Shown here piece by piece: positions 24,110 to 34,657 of a DNA stretch of 64,000 nucleotides. The notes below the pieces were generated by a model. It saw nothing but the letters and a program-made list of their open reading frames with translations, was not told the DNA's origin and did not search any database. This stretch comes from Terramyces sp. JEL0728. Lineage: Eukaryota; Chytridiomycota; Chytridiomycetes; Rhizophydiales; Terramycetaceae. The first letter of the stretch is position 1; every line of letters begins with the position of its first letter. Location: NCBI GenBank assembly GCA_027603945.1, contig JADIIU010000030.1, positions 62,001 through 126,000 on the forward strand, given 5' to 3'. Both the position numbers and the translations under genes were made by a program.

Positions 24110-24466
24110 ATGACCACTGAAAGAACATTCACACCAGAAGAATTGGCGAAATACAATGGGCTGGACTTGAATGTCCCAGTTTACTTGGCAATCAAAGGAA
24201 CCGGTACCCATCACTGATTATAGTATTCGATGTTTCTTCAGCTAGAGCAGACCATTACAATGAAGGAAAGGGATATGCTGTATTCGCTGGAAAGGACGCT
24301 TCAAACGCATTGGGGAAATCATCAGTAAAGCCAGAAGATTGCTACGCTGATTACTCCAAATTGACAGAAGAAGAGGTAAGCTGAATTAACAAAGATAAAA
24401 GTATTGGATAAATGGCATGCGTTTTACTTGAAGAAATATCCAGTTGTTGGAAAAGTTGTTCAATAA
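24110..24466 (+). CDS. MAPR-family cytochrome b5-like haem protein (Dap1/PGRMC-like)
   Basis: Three exons (24110..24203, 24224..24375, 24395..24466) with introns of 20 and 19 nt give 105 residues. The sequence runs FTPEELAKYNG, PVYLAIKGTVFDVSSARADH, GKGYAVFAGKDASNALGKSS and ends VLDKWHAFYLKKYPVVGKVV, a complete MAPR domain with the tyrosine that ligates haem in this family. Family members support sterol synthesis through P450 enzymes. No transmembrane segment is present, as in yeast Dap1. The second intron ends in AA-AG. The stop overlaps AATAAA, and the next gene converges 36 bp away. Confidence 0.93.
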
Positions 24467-24502
24467 ATAGAATATTGTGATATTTCTTGGCTCAAGGCTA
24501 AT

Positions 24503-27012
24503 TTATTTGGAAAAGCTTTCTAAAATCTGCAATTTCTTTTCCCTCCACTCTACTTGAGCCAGGTATTTCTCTTGTAATTCCTTCAAGCTGTACAGCTCGA
24601 TTGACGGCCGAATAATCATTTGATATAGCAAAGTTTTTGGCACCATTTGAATGAAATCTTGGATTCGCATAGACGCAATGGTAACATCTTCATCTGCCAC
24701 TACACCGTGTTTGCAGTATAGGTTTGGACTGTGTGGATCGGTTATGTTGAATAAATCATAGTACAAATTCTTTGTAAATTCTTGGCTGGTCAATACCTGT
24801 TGATCTGAAAATAATTTAGGAATATGAGGAAAGAATTCCCCTTGGAGTTCTTGGGTTTCCACCTTAACATTTGCAAAGTGTCTGTCATGGATATTTGCAA
24901 AATCGCACTCTGCATATGTCGTTTTGGAGCCCTGAACGGTTTTCAAGAACGGCAGTAGTCTAGTTACTTTACAGCTCCCTTCTAGGATAAAATGTATTTC
25001 CGAATATTGGCTGCCCTGCTCGATAATTACTGTATTTTTAGTAAAGTTATATATGCGGAAAAAATTTGAATTGACCATTACCTTTAACGGATCTTCGTAT
25101 CCTTTAAATAAGGATTCCGAGAGTACTTGGTAAATCCAATCTTTAAATTCTTTATCTTCGCCTCTGCCTCGGTACTTGTTAGCAAAATAATTACATTTAC
25201 AAAATCGTCTTTATAAGAAATCGCTTACCTTTGTCTACCCTAAGAAAAATCGAGTTTTCAGTTGTTGCAGCAGTATATAATCTCTTTATGTCTTCAAGAA
25301 CTAGACATTCGTCACCAAATATGCTTCCTGAATTCATCATATCCAGCTATTATTAACCATAAATTGACTCTAGATTTGTATCCATCGTTAATTCGGACCA
25401 ACTCTACTTGCCCAGATATTACAAAATAAAAACAAGTGCCGACATCTCCTTCTCTCATCATTATAGTTTTCTAATCAGGATAAACTTACTTTAGGATGTT
25501 CTTCCAATTTCACCGCCTGGCAGAGAAATAGCCTTTGATTAGGCTGAAACTTTGCAAATCCCTGTATTCTAAAAGATAATAGTTTTTCCAGTACACTAAC
25601 CGTTTCTGCAGATCGTTCGTATTGAGGCTCTCTCAGGAGCTGTTTAATTTGGGAAATGTAATTCTGGTTTGGAATCACAACTTGGGATTTCAGTAAATAC
25701 GTCAACAAATCAGTAGGCTTTAATTGGTTTTCAGACAGTCTGTCGTAATTCTTGACTGATATTCGTTTGTACCAACTTCCGAGTTTCCGATACATGTTGT
25801 GGATATTAAACACGTAAATCCAGTTTCTTTTTGCCGAGTAGGTCAGTGGTTTGAAACTAGTTGGTTTCGTTGACATTAAGGATGGTTTTCTAGCTCTAAA
25901 CTTTTCATATTTTGACAGGATCGTGTTATGAGACTCTAGGAGAGTGTTCACTTCATACTTTAGTGTTGATCTTCGAGAATTTGGTTTACTTTTCTGTTTC
26001 TGCGAAATTTCAAAAGTTTCTGAGGGGCGATCACTCTGAGTTTCAATAATCGAGCTTCTAGCAGAACTGGTTTGATCAAGCGTGCCTTTCCTGGGTCTCA
26101 TTTCCCTTCTAGTGGTTGAGATTGATTTTTGGCTTGTAGGAAACTCGTAAACGTTTTCACCGTTTTCAGTCGATCGGCATTCCGGATCAAAGGTAGTACT
26201 TGTAGCCTCTGTGTCGTTTTGCGAGCTGTACAATTCGTTTCCATATCCTTTGCGTGTTGGTAGACTGATTGCTACATTTAGTATATATTACTTTCAATGC
26301 TCTTATCCTTTATGCTCTCCAAAGTAGATTTTCTTCTTGGCTTTCTGATACTTTTTCCTTCACTAGTTTGCAAATGATCAGCCTCCAACACTGCTTCTAC
26401 CTTTGCTTTCAAAGAAAGAGGGTTGTCATTATTTGCTGTTGATACTTTGGGATTCTGTTCGGCGCCAGGAGGTTCACGCGGGCTTCTATTATCTGTTTTG
26501 ACACGATTTTGTTCGGTAATGGATCCCTCGCCAATACTTTTCTCTCTGTCATTCGAAATCGAAGCATTACGACCCCCGGAAATCTTTCTAATGCTCTTAT
26601 CTGATAAAGATGGTAATTGTACTTTTGAATCGGATGGCAATTCCTGACACTTTTGAAAAGGCTTCCAATTTTTACCATTTTCGATGTTGTCAATTGGATA
26701 GCTGTATTTTTTTGTAATAGACGGCAGCTCCTGGTCTGTTCTGCATTGATTATTTTGTAGCAGAGGCTCTTCATGTAGTCGCTGCGGTTGTTTTGGACTA
26801 TTAGGGTCGGCTGGAATCGTGTTTCTGCTACCTTTGTTGCTGTTTGCTCTACTTCTTGGTGAAAATGGGCAGACAGTGTCTTGGGAAGCTATCTCTCGTT
26901 CTTTGAAGACCGCCTTACTATTCGCTGCAACCGTAGGTGATTTCTGCTTTGGCTGCTGATTCAAATCCGATGCGTTCTTTTTGGAAAAGACACCCTGATC
27001 TAGTTCATTCAT
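24503..27012 (-). CDS. CNBD2-like protein with tandem cyclic-nucleotide-binding domains (paralog A)
   Basis: Six exons with introns 26272..26291 (20 nt), 25471..25489 (19), 25347..25368 (22), 25209..25228 (20) and 25175..25194 (20) give about 802 residues. The first ~400 residues are disordered and rich in K/R-x-S; a helical region (NWIYVFNIHNMYRKLGSW) follows. Then come CNB domain 1 (KTIMMREGDVGTCFYFVISG, NSGSIFGDECL) and CNB-like domain 2 (FTKNTVIIEQGSQYSEIHFI, LEGSCKVTRLLPFL). The order matches CNBD2 of animal sperm flagella. A 14-nt exon (25195..25208) is shared in position and size with paralog B. The canonical PBC arginine motif is not evident, so nucleotide binding is unproven. Confidence 0.75.
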
Positions 27013-27144
27013 AGTCACTTTTGTTTTCTTTCCGGATTGTTAAGTGATGTTCTAATATAAACAATGATGGAATTAAATTACTAACAAAGAATCCAATTTG
27101 GTATAAATATTTATTTCAAAAAGTGAGCTCCTCTACGACAGGCA

Positions 27145-27747
27145 TCATACCTTATCCATGGATTCATACAGGGATCTATCACTTTTCAGGGTATTGGTGC
27201 TGTACAATGGAGATTTCGCGTATCCGTCAATTTCATTGACGTTTTCCAAGATTACAAAAGAATTATGCGGATTTGATCTAAAAGACTGAGATATAGTCAC
27301 AATGTCTTTTTCTAATTTGACCGAATGTGATCTTGTCTTGGGGTTTATTTCCGCTGAACCCGCCTTTAGTATTTCAGAGCGTACTCGACCTCTGCTGACT
27401 AATACTTGAGTTTGGTTCAATGCAGGAACACTCGCGTTGGAAATAGAGTGGCCGCGAGCTAGGGATTTCGACAGCTCTTTGATACTTGCTTTTCTATGTT
27501 TTTGAGGTTTTTCGTTTTCCGAATTGAATTCCCGCTGGATATCTTTCTCGTGCTTTCCAATTTCTTCCAACACGCTGGTGCTCTTGAGGGTATCCATGCT
27601 GCTATGACTGTCAGGTACGTTTCCCACGCAGCTAGGAATACTTGAGAGATACGAAAATTTCCTGTCAGGTTTTGGTGGTGACTGGTGAACATTTACTCTT
27701 ATCCTATCTGTCTTTCGGTCAATGAATGGAGATTTATACCCTGACAT
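27145..27747 (-). CDS. Disordered Ser/Arg-rich protein, about 200 aa, unknown
   Basis: Starts at the ATG at 27747 (MSGYKSPFIDRKTDRIRV) and stops at 27145. The protein is polar with several R/K-x-S motifs (HRKASIKELSKSLARGHSIS, KTRSHSVK) like the N-terminal tails of the flanking CNBD genes, suggesting a common kinase environment. The terminal codons could instead join a short further exon through an 18-nt GTATGA...GTAG stretch, but that lacks a branch-like motif. A perfect CRE palindrome (27811..27818) lies 63 bp upstream. No ortholog recognised. Confidence 0.55.
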   Translation of the reverse strand: MSGYKSPFIDRKTDRIRVNVHQSPPKPDRKFSYLSSIPSCVGNVPDSHSSMDTLKSTSVLEEIGKHEKDIQREFNSENEKPQKHRKASIKELSKSLARGHSISNASVPALNQTQVLVSRGRVRSEILKAGSAEINPKTRSHSVKLEKDIVTISQSFRSNPHNSFVILENVNEIDGYAKSPLYSTNTLKSDRSLYESMDKV

Positions 27748-27810
27748 ATTTTCGGCTCTGCTTTTTGCGAAAAATAGCAAAGCAATTTAACCATATTTGT
27801 AAAGGAGATA

Positions 27811-27818
27811 TGACGTCA
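27811..27818. promoter_or_regulatory. CRE-like palindrome TGACGTCA
   Basis: Perfect TGACGTCA, upstream of the gene starting at 27747 and next to the CNBD genes. The same element precedes several 7-TM genes at 35-41 kb. Confidence 0.4.
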
Positions 27819-27899
27819 AATCCCGAAGCATTCGCTTCATTAGAACTAGTGATTGGATAGAACAGCAAACCATCAGCTACGACGAGCTATACTAATAAT

Positions 27900-28088
27900 T
27901 TATTGAGCAAATGTAACAGTAAATTTGGATCCATCAAAAAATTCCAGATTATGTTTTGGGAGTTTGCTGTAGTCAATCAACCCACCGTCACTAGAGGGAG
28001 CATCACAAATCTGCATTTTGGTGTCAATTACTTGTGAGATTATCCTGTTTAATTTGCCTTACCATCTTATCGTAGATATCCAGATCAT
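27900..28088 (-). CDS. Possible very small protein (49 aa) with two tiny introns
   Basis: The C-terminal exon (27900..28010) encodes ICDAPSSDGGLIDYSKLPKH and onward to VTFAQ, ending in CAATAAA, the local stop/poly(A) arrangement. Going upstream, introns 28011..28031 (21 nt) and 28043..28060 (18 nt) restore an open frame to an ATG at 28088. The protein would be 49 residues. Its start lies 38 bp from the divergent gene at 28126. I do not recognise it; the 5' exons are uncertain and could extend further. Confidence 0.35.
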
Positions 28089-28125
28089 TTCTTGCTGGAA
28101 AACTTTTTTAATTTTTTCCGTTGAG

Positions 28126-28578
28126 ATGGAAATACAATGGAGCAATTACCCTAAAGAGAGAAATTACGACTGGTGGAATATTGGCTTATTGGAGAGAAAG
28201 ACACAGCCAAGATGGAAAGTAGGAAACCAATCTTGGATATCAACAACTCTAGACAAAAAGCACATTCAGAATCAATTCAAATTTCAAATCAATAAACTTG
28301 GATATCCATTTGCACCTCATAATAATCAACTCACCTCATCGCCAACCTCAACTTTATGGCTAAACCAGAATACCTGTCGTATACCTCTTACAAAATTGGA
28401 TTTATACACGAATTACCCTTTTCAACTGGTGCATCAACCGCAAAAGCTAACCGAGATGCAAATAGCAGTCGCCAGGCAACAAAAACTAGCCCGGAAACCA
28501 AGCGGAAGAATTTCCAAACGTAAAAGCACCTGCAGTTTGCTCCGTGAATTCAAAGCGCAAAACAGCAAGGAAATGTAA
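28126..28578 (+). CDS. Unknown basic protein, 150 aa
   Basis: An uninterrupted frame from ATG at 28126 (MEIQWSNYPKERNYDWWNIG) to TAA inside ATGTAATAAA. The protein is rich in Trp, Asn and Gln in its first half, with short motifs such as LGYPFAPHN and LDLYTNYPFQ that resemble the microtubule-binding repeats of ciliary inner proteins only loosely. The basic tail (ARKPSGRISKRKST) has basophilic serine sites. Its position among flagellar-type genes suggests, but does not show, a flagellar role. Confidence 0.5.
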   Translation: MEIQWSNYPKERNYDWWNIGLLERKTQPRWKVGNQSWISTTLDKKHIQNQFKFQINKLGYPFAPHNNQLTSSPTSTLWLNQNTCRIPLTKLDLYTNYPFQLVHQPQKLTEMQIAVARQQKLARKPSGRISKRKSTCSLLREFKAQNSKEM

Positions 28579-28604
28579 TAAATTTATCATGTAATTCCTT
28601 TGTT

Positions 28605-28803
28605 TCAAAAGCAGTGACCAGAATTATTGATGGGGTTGACACTGCAATGTTGTGGATAGTAAGGTGCAAGTTTAACCTTGCAGTTTGAAATCAGGTGGAG
28701 CACGTACAATCCGGTCAGCAGCACACCAATTTCGAACGGTATCTGAAAAAGTATACTTTACGTAGTTTCAGATAAACATCGGAAAACCCCATTTCTTGCC
28801 CAT
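28605..28803 (-). CDS. Possible small single-pass membrane protein
   Basis: Joining across a 22-nt intron (28756..28777, GTTTAT...CGTAAAG) gives about 58 residues: a basic start (MGKKWGFP), a hydrophobic span containing FEIGVLLTGLYVLHLI, and a cysteine-bearing tail. An alternative 19-nt intron (GTAAAG...TTCAG) gives a different short product. The gene would converge on the 28126 gene with 26 bp between stops. Support is weak: frame and hydrophobicity only. Confidence 0.3.
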
Positions 28804-28987
28804 CTTTATTATAACTGGAAATTCGGCTTTTCTAGAATCTATACTTTAAATCTTTACGGAATCACTTGCTAATTGTTGCTCTGCATGATAAATGCTCTTT
28901 TTGTTTTATTTTCAAAGTCAAGTCCTATGATAGAATAAGTTGGACAATGGAATATTTACTATTTTTTATTTCTCCGATAACTCTATT

Positions 28988-30913
28988 CTAGTGACTGTTT
29001 TCAGCCAAATATTTATCTTGCAGCACAGTCAAATCCTGCAGAAAAACATTGTTGTTCATGGACATTTTGTATAACAACGGTTCTGGTATCATTTGCAAAA
29101 AATCTTGAATACATATAGAAGCAATGCGACACTTTCCTTTTGCTACTAGCCCTGTGTTATGGTAGTTATGCGAATCTTTAAATTCCATGGAATTAAATAG
29201 GTCGTAATACTGCTCCTTTCTGAAATTTGATTCGTTTGAATTTTCTCCAATTTTAGGAATATTTGGAAAAAACGTTCCTGGTTGCAATTCAAGGATATCT
29301 ACGGTGACTACTATATAGTTTGGATTGCTCTTGTAGTCAAACCCACACGGTTCTAGTACTTTTAAATGTTCGTTTCGCAGAAAAGGTAACTCGCGAGTAA
29401 CTGTGCATTCTCCTTTTACAATAAATAACAGCTCGGTAATTTCGGCATGTTCAGCTACAATTTTAGTATTCGTGAAATTGCGCGACTGAAAACTGTTACT
29501 ATTTACCATCAGTTGTAATGCTTGCTCGTAACCTTTGAATACTGTTTCGGATAGTGTTTTATAAATCAACTGTTTTTCTTCCTGTGCTTCCTCTGTTGGC
29601 AAATACTGTATTAACTCATGTTACTCTTAAAAAATCCTCTTTGATTAAATTCCAATTACCTTTTTCAATCTTGATCAGGAGAGACTTTTCAGTCGTTGCT
29701 GCACAATATAATCTTTTTGATACGTCGGAAAACAAGCATTCGTTTCCAAATATGTCGCAGGAATTCAGCAGGTACAGCTATATTAACTGCAAGTACCCTA
29801 AATTTGTGGCTTTCGCTAATGCGAACTATTTCAACCTGTCCGGAAATGATAATGTAAATACAGGTGCCTACCCCACCTTCTTTCATTAAAATAGTTTTCT
29901 ACTTTAATTCAGTTTACCTTTGGAAATGATTCTAGCGACATTATATTGCATAAATATAATCTTTGATGCATTGGGTACTTTGCGAACCCGTCTACTTTTT
30001 GATACAGCAAATTCTGCAACACAATGAGATTCTCATGTCTTCGCTTGTATTGAGGCTCCACCAGAAACTGCTTCACTTGGTTACTTAGCATTTGATTTGA
30101 TATTAGCGTGTGGATGTGGGCAATGGTCACCATTTCGCTATCTACAGATGGCAATGCTGAAATTACGTCACTCAGTGATTTGGATATCTTTCTATAGAAC
30201 TTTGACACTTTGCGCAATAGTTGATAATAATATAGTAATTGCATCCACTTTCTTTTGGAAAATCTTGACAGCTCTTTGGCTTCGATGATCCGTGAAAGAT
30301 TAGGTGTTACTTTAATACCTGCTGATTTTCCATTTTTTTGTACAATAGTAGGAAATTTAATATTTACAGACTTTTCAGGCTTATCTAAGGATTGTCTTTT
30401 GTATTCCCATCCGCCTTGTGAACTGCTTGAGGGTTTGGAAATATCTACAGTCGCCGCGGTTATTGGATATTTTAGTAATGAATTTGCGCTCTTGGCTTGC
30501 TTCATATTTGGTAAATTTAATTTCGAATCAGAGAGAGTCTCACGCTCTATTTTGGTCTGGTTATTCCGCTCGATTGTATCATTTGAAAGGTGTTTTGGTT
30601 TTTTGAAGGGTCGTGGTTTCGTCTTTGCAGAAGCAAGGTACGATTGAGCAAATTGATCCATTTTATCCAGCTGTGCTTCGATATCAATGTTGCGTCTATT
30701 GGTAGGGCTGATTGTCAAAGATCCCATCGTACTCTTACTGCCCATGGCATCAGCGCTCTTTTTCGGGGATTCAGAATATATTGTATCTTGTGATCCGAAA
30801 TCACCATCCTCAATCGTAATTTTAATTTTTGAGATATCGCGCAGCTTTCGTGGGGTTTTGGTTGGTTGAGTTTGGCCAGACTCTGGTAAATTGGATTTGA
30901 CAAATGCTTTCAT
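28988..30913 (-). CDS. CNBD2-like protein with tandem cyclic-nucleotide-binding domains (paralog B)
   Basis: Five exons with introns 29899..29917 (19 nt), 29778..29796 (19), 29639..29659 (21) and 29606..29624 (19) give about 615 residues. It is homologous to paralog A over the helical region (KWMQLLYYYQLLRKVSKFYR), the QRLYLCNIMSLESFPK string, CNB domain 1 (KTILMKEGGVGTCIYIIISG, CDIFGNECL) and CNB-like domain 2 (ELLFIVKGECTVTRELPFLR). All four introns sit at the same codon positions as in A, including the 14-nt exon 29625..29638, so the pair arose by tandem duplication after the introns were gained. Paralog A has one extra N-terminal intron. A flagellar signalling role is inferred from CNBD2. 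Confidence 0.75.
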
Positions 30914-31160
30914 GGATGTATTAATACTACTATTGGTAGAGACTAGAGAAAGTTACCGCAAGAAATAAAAGGTAATATGTGGATTTTATGACAATGAACG
31001 AGAGCACAATGGGATATCAGCTTTGCCAGCGCTGGATATTCACCAATTTATTAGATTTACTGCAAAGTAGCCTCATCTGCATTTGTACTTTAGAATTTAA
31101 CGGTAAATCATATTTCAAACATGCTTCCCAATAATGGTTTATTTTCATAAAACTCACTCG

Positions 31161-32369
31161 TTATTTCCTATCTCGCTTGAGCGATGTGGATCTATTCATT
31201 GTCTTTGGTCTATTTTGGATCTTTTTATCAACTAAAAACTCCAACTCGTCTGGCAACACTGGTGATAGAAATCGAATGTAATCTCTTTCCGGTATCTTTT
31301 GGGCTGCCCGTACTTCGTCATGATCAAACGTTACTGTTTCTTGCCGTTGGTGATTGGTTGAGAGGTAGTTATGCAAGAAAATCAGCCTGTTGGCTCTATC
31401 AGGATTTTCAAAGTACTATGTCAACGAAAATTACTTTATCCCGGATATTAGTTATTTTCTCTGTAGAGTCGACAAACGCTTTTGGTTGATACAAGTTATC
31501 TGCAATCTTTTCCAGCTTTTCTTTGTACTCTGTTCCGTAGCTGAGATATACTTTTTGTCTGAATGGAATGAATGGAGGATGCGGAACCTTTTTAGTCTGA
31601 CCTTACAGCTTGGACTTTCAGCACATTTTCGTTTGGCTCGCAATCTTCAGGAAACGGATTTAAGCGCGGAAATAGCGAGTATTGGATCAATTCTTCTGCG
31701 GTGTAATCTTCATCATACAGCAGTTATTAGTCGAGAAATACTTGAGGAGAAGCTCCATATCCCAAGGCTCCATAATTAAATGTAATTTCCAATCCAATTT
31801 GTCCGACAATTGTCTTTTGACCATTAATCGCGTATTCTGCAGAGGAGGGTGATCCCTAGGTCAACAATAGTTACTCTAATAATGTCATGAATATGAAACA
31901 AGGTTCCTCCAATCCAATATTCAGAGTTATTTGGCCCAATGCCAATCACATCTACACGCACCAGATTGAACGGATGTGTCCGCAATGCAACTACCTAAAT
32001 GAGCACAGTGATACATTAAGCGGGAAATGTTTGACTTGGTTAAAATGTGCTGATCCATCCACGTTCCTTACAATTGTTGTTCTCGCAGTCCAGTTTCTCA
32101 CGATTATCGAACAGTATATCGAATGATATTGAATCGTCTGCGTAGTGAGATTAACTGGATTAAGAAGGAGTACCTTTAGCTAATGATAATTCCTTGATTT
32201 TCATTCCTAAAACACCTTGAACTGATTTTTTCTCTAGCACTTCCAAATTCCGCTGAATTGTGAGGTTGCGATCAGCAAATATGTGCGAATCTTCTTCTTC
32301 CACTAGTTTGACTTGTTCTTTGGCGGCCGGGAGTAAAGAATCCCATAGATTACTCTTTCTTCGTCTCAT
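31161..32369 (-). CDS. C2-like domain protein, 363 aa, probably flagella-associated
   Basis: Seven exons with introns 32155..32173 (19 nt), 31995..32014 (20), 31856..31874 (19), 31721..31741 (21, see below), 31588..31606 (19) and 31416..31434 (19). The middle looks like a C2 beta sandwich: KHFPLNVVALRTHPFNLVRV, GPNNSEYWIGGTLFHIHDI, GQIGLEITFNYG. After it come LIQYSLFPRLNPFPEDCEP and a basic tail. I could not assign an ortholog; C2CD6-type sperm proteins are one possibility. An ACGCGT box lies 3 bp before the ATG, as for the flagellar genes here. Intron 4 has TG instead of AG at its 3' end. Confidence 0.65.
31721..31741 (-). other. Probable intron with non-canonical GT-TG ends
   Basis: On the coding strand the stretch begins GTATTTCTC, holds the branch-like CTAATAAC and ends ACTG; the next AG is 13 nt further and would break frame. 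Removing 21 nt joins GYGASPQ to LYDEDYTAEEL. A sequence change from AG to TG, or a length polymorphism in CTGCTG, are alternatives. Confidence 0.45.
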
Positions 32370-32372
32370 TTT

Positions 32373-32378
32373 ACGCGT
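32373..32378. promoter_or_regulatory. ACGCGT box before the C2-like gene
   Basis: ACGCGT lies 3 bp before the start codon at 32369. Confidence 0.4.
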
Positions 32379-32480
32379 AAATATTTATTGTGAGTAAAGT
32401 ACCCTTCACTGTTCCAAGAATATAAAAATGGTTGGACAGATTAGTTCCTTTATTCAAATATAATTTCATCCTCGCCAGAG

Positions 32481-33707
32481 TTAATCAATCTTGACTGGTA
32501 GCGGGAAGGGATCCTTGTTTGAGAGCACAATAGTCTTTTTTTCAAACGAAACATATCCTTTCATCAACCCCATGTCTATCAAGTTCACTATGAAGCAATA
32601 CACTTCATCGTCTTCTACTGTCCTTTCCAGCGCGACACTAATGCCATGACTGAGAGCATCCACAGTAAGTCTATTGGATTTATCCAAAAACAGCCAAATC
32701 TTTCTAAACAACTGTCGCACAACCAACAGCCTACACCTCTCCACAATCAAAAAGACATTCAGATCCACCAGTTTTTTCAATGATTTCTTCAGCAACAAAT
32801 CAAACTCCTTTAGATTGCCAGACTTGATTGCTTTAATGATTGGTATATAAATTTCCAATTGGTCTGGAATGTCAAACTTTGGGAATGAGCCAAGGAGGAT
32901 CTGAATTGGTATCAGATACTGCAAAATCCTCGTGATATTTGCATCTTTAAGCTTAGGGCAGGAAAAGGTAAGTTGGAGAGAATACCTAGAGTTAAAGAAG
33001 AGTACGTCAAGTCCAACGATGATTGGGAGTATTTTTCATCATAAAAAGCCAATATCCCTGTGTAATACTTGAATGTAGCTTGATCACTCTTTGGATATTG
33101 TTCCAGCGGCGGCAAATCTGCAGCGCCTATTGATTTTAATATATTCGCGCATAGATTAATTGAAGATATTTTAAAGTAGGTCTTGAACAGCAGATTGACT
33201 ATGTAGTACACCCCCCATTTCCTGGACTCTTGTGGGCTAGAAAATCTATCTGTTGCACATATGCTGAATGCCTTGTTCATTGTTCTCGTATGCTCTTCCA
33301 TTACGTTTGCTCCTTTCAATTCGGCCCTCCAGCTAGAGTCGTATAGTTCTCTATTTACTGTAAAAATAACTGGCAAGCACCATCTAGTCATTGAAGTTAC
33401 GATGGCGTGTAGATTAATTGCAACTGCATTTTGTAGTGTCGCTATGGTCTTGAAATCTTCATCCAAATTGGAAATTACCTGCAGGTGGTGAAATACCACT
33501 TCATTCCAAGGTCCAGGTATCCTGATCCCGACATATCTCTGCAAATTATCAATCTAGATTAACAACGACTACTTTTTTGATGGTTGGAGGAAATTTTATG
33601 GCTTTAGTTGAATCATTGATTGATAAGAGCGATCCCAGCACATCTCCATCTTCGTTTGTAATTGCATCTTTTACTTTCTGGAGAAATAAATCCAATTTGC
33701 TTGACAT
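32481..33707 (-). CDS. PCID2/Thp1-family PCI-domain protein
   Basis: Three exons with introns 33554..33572 (19 nt) and 32945..32985 (41 nt) give about 388 residues (human PCID2 is 399). The start MSSKLDLFLQKVKDAI, then ILQYLIPIQILLGSFP, the winged-helix part with DEVYCFIVNLIDMGLMKGYV and the end IVLSNKDPFPLPV match PCID2. It belongs to TREX-2-type complexes that couple transcription to mRNA export at the nuclear pore. The second intron is the longest in the window, about twice the normal size, and no internal AG-GT splits it. Confidence 0.88.
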
Positions 33708-33862
33708 TTTTTGGAGATTTCAAAGAAATTTCAAGTACCAATTTCTGCAAGGTTCGATTAGCCTCAGATTGTGCCAATCGCTATATAAACAGATCATCTA
33801 AAGATCAGATTCATCTCGCATTTTAGTCTAGGCTCTGCTGGAACACATTTAGCGAAATCTCT

Positions 33863-34429
33863 TTATTCAAATTCGTAATAATATTGGAGAGCATCCACGT
33901 ATTCGTCGCTCCCTTCCAATCTGCCCGCTTTAGGCACTCGTCCAATGACTTTAAACCCAAAGCTGTCCCATACTTTGACTGAGCCAATATTGTTTTCAAA
34001 TACCAAATTAAACATGGATGCTTTGTATCCTAAGGCTGGAGCAATCTTCAGAAATGCTTTACACATTACTTTGGCCACGCCTAATCCCCTAGTGTCTGGC
34101 TCCACAATAAATCCTCCGTTGCAGATATGAGAACACCTTCCAGGAAAGTTTGGCTTCACGTAAAACGCACCCAATACTCTACCGCCATTGATGCAAACAA
34201 ATCCTGGAGAAAAATATTGTATGAATTGGTCTCTATCCAGCTCTTCTTCAAATGGATACGTTTTCCCTTCTCTAATTATTGCATTTAAAAGAGCGTGCAG
34301 TTGATCAATATGCTGCGGCTGTATCTGGATAATCTCAACCTGGTCTTTGGTTTTCAATGTATCCGTAACTGGAAATAAGTGATCTATGGTGCTCAATTGC
34401 TGCTTAATTTTTCCATAAGCCGAGGACAT
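33863..34429 (-). CDS. GNAT-family N-acetyltransferase
   Basis: Single exon; the ATG at 34429 gives about 188 residues. The GNAT core is clear: IQIQPQHIDQLHALLNAII, LGAFYVKPNFPGRCSHICNG, the acetyl-CoA loop region VEPDTRGLGVAKVMCKAFL (R/Q-x-x-G-x-G/A type) and a C-terminal block with FNLVFENNIGSVKVWDSFGF, as in the fungal histone-type Spt10-like and related acetyltransferases. The substrate is unknown. The stop lies in GAATAAA. It is divergent from the endosulfine gene (228 bp). Confidence 0.85.
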   Translation of the reverse strand: MSSAYGKIKQQLSTIDHLFPVTDTLKTKDQVEIIQIQPQHIDQLHALLNAIIREGKTYPFEEELDRDQFIQYFSPGFVCINGGRVLGAFYVKPNFPGRCSHICNGGFIVEPDTRGLGVAKVMCKAFLKIAPALGYKASMFNLVFENNIGSVKVWDSFGFKVIGRVPKAGRLEGSDEYVDALQYYYEFE

Positions 34430-34657
34430 TGAGTTTTGGGGAAAGTTGAAAATGGCTCCCAACTCCAAGTAGATGGCCAGGAAAGCACAACCAGCATGTT
34501 GGCAACTCTCGCTGTTCGATCCGCGACTGAATTTTAAGTGGTTAAACAGCTATAACTGCAGCGATATGTGGTCCCAGTTTCAGAGCATGTTCAGGTGTGG
34601 TAATGTGGCGCTTGTTGAGCTGAAGTTGGAACAAATTAATCTCAAACGAAAATCTCG

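Noticed and set aside
27073..27145. Extra 3' exon for the 27747 gene via an 18-nt GTATGA...TAG stretch
   Set aside because: The stretch lacks a branch-like motif and an AATAAA follows the nearer stop at a suitable distance.
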